Below, one piece after another: positions 13,722 through 14,142 of a stretch of 14,142 nt of DNA (positions within the stretch are counted from its first letter, which is position 1; the number at the start of each line of letters is the position of its first letter). The position numbers and the translations under genes were made by a program. The stretch is from JAIBCL01 sp031411695 (GTDB taxonomy: Bacteria; Verrucomicrobiota; Verrucomicrobiia; Verrucomicrobiales; Verrucomicrobiaceae). The notes under the pieces are model-generated. The model was not told the origin of the DNA and did no database searches. It worked only from the letters and a program-made list of their open reading frames with translations. The stretch is taken from assembly GCA_031411695.1 (NCBI GenBank), contig JANOBO010000328.1, positions 1 through 14,142 of the forward strand. The letters are read 5' to 3'.

Positions 13722-14142
13722 ATGGGTAACTTCTTTCCGCGTTGGTCCAACTGGCTGCCTCTCAAGCTCGCCATCGCGCTCTTTTTTGTTCTCGTGGGGG
13801 TCACCTTGGGGGTGTCCTACTATTTCACGCCGAAATACACACGAGTGGGCTATGAGCCGACCCAGCCGGTGGCGTTCTCACACAAACTGCATGCGGGCCA
13901 GCTTGGCATGGACTGCCGCTTTTGCCACTCCTTCGTCGAGGCGTCCAGCCACTCCAACGTGCCGACCAACCAGACGTGTTTCAATTGCCACGGCACGGGG
14001 AAGGGGAACATCCGCTCGAACAGCCCGCTGCTGGATAAAGTCATGCAGGCTGAGGCCACCGGGCAGCCTGTCCCGTGGGTGAAGGTCCACAAGGCGCCGG
14101 ACTACGTTTATTTCAACCACTCGGTGCATGTGAACCGGGGCG
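13722..14142 (+). CDS. actA: Alternative complex III multihaem cytochrome c subunit ActA, N-terminal part
   Basis: ActA is the multihaem c-type subunit of alternative complex III, a quinol-oxidising respiratory complex that replaces the bc1 complex in many bacteria. The visible 140 residues show an N-terminal transmembrane anchor at about 14-34 (PLKLAIALFFVLVGVTLG) and then an exported domain. Two haem motifs are present, CRFCH at 65-69 and CFNCH at 86-90. FSHKLHAGQLGMD just before the first gives likely distal His ligands (His54, His57), and the second FNHSVH unit at 131-136 announces the next haem. The gene runs off the right edge, where further CxxCH motifs and the rest of an act operon would be expected. 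The start is the first ATG after the palindrome; no Shine-Dalgarno sequence precedes it. ActA would be a client of the nearby ResB/CcsA system. A related QrcA/nitrite-reductase-type membrane cytochrome is a less likely alternative. Confidence 0.85.
   Translation, partial: MGNFFPRWSNWLPLKLAIALFFVLVGVTLGVSYYFTPKYTRVGYEPTQPVAFSHKLHAGQLGMDCRFCHSFVEASSHSNVPTNQTCFNCHGTGKGNIRSNSPLLDKVMQAEATGQPVPWVKVHKAPDYVYFNHSVHVNRG

Overview
The window looks like a chromosomal stretch from a GC-rich member of the Verrucomicrobia (PVC superphylum). The evidence is the set of families present: a PVC-type membrane-bound dehydrogenase, two proteins with planctomycete-type cytochrome c (PSCyt1) modules, 24-residue leucine-rich repeats of the kind common in PVC proteomes, system II cytochrome c biogenesis, and the start of an alternative complex III (ACIII) locus. 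The assignment rests on protein recognition only; no database search was run. No rRNA, tRNA, CRISPR array, integrase or transposase was seen. None of the starts checked has a clear Shine-Dalgarno sequence.

Layout: 1-1987 (minus) holds a small exported protein with Val-Arg-Arg repeats, followed by the N-terminal two-thirds or less of a dehydrogenase that runs off the left edge. 2143-3033 (plus) is a Tat-exported sugar phosphate isomerase/epimerase-like protein. 3254-5065 (plus) is a membrane-anchored TPR-like protein. The gaps either side of it (3034-3253 and 5066-5421) hold GC-rich, repeat-like DNA. 5422-9610 (minus) is a tight three-gene operon, lipoprotein > resB > ccsA, with 4-base ATGA overlaps and a plausible promoter at 9632-9660. 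9680-9871 is a 192-bp element bounded by 33-bp inverted repeats. 9874-12913 (minus) is a two-gene unit: a DUF2231-type membrane protein with a C-terminal cytochrome c module, then a secreted LRR-cytochrome-LRR protein. 13138-13512 (plus) is a small lipoprotein. 13722 to the right edge (plus) begins actA, the multihaem subunit of ACIII, preceded by a near-perfect CRP/FNR-type palindrome.

How it fits together: the ResB/CcsA pair attaches haem to CxxCH motifs outside the cytoplasmic membrane. Its likely clients lie close by: the two PSCyt1 proteins, ActA, and probably the PVC dehydrogenase, whose usual C-terminal haem domain would lie outside the window. The region therefore reads as a respiratory and c-type cytochrome neighbourhood. 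The least explained parts are the LRR-haem-LRR protein and its membrane partner, the lipoprotein coupled to resB, the inverted-repeat element between the two cytochrome operons, and the palindrome before actA.
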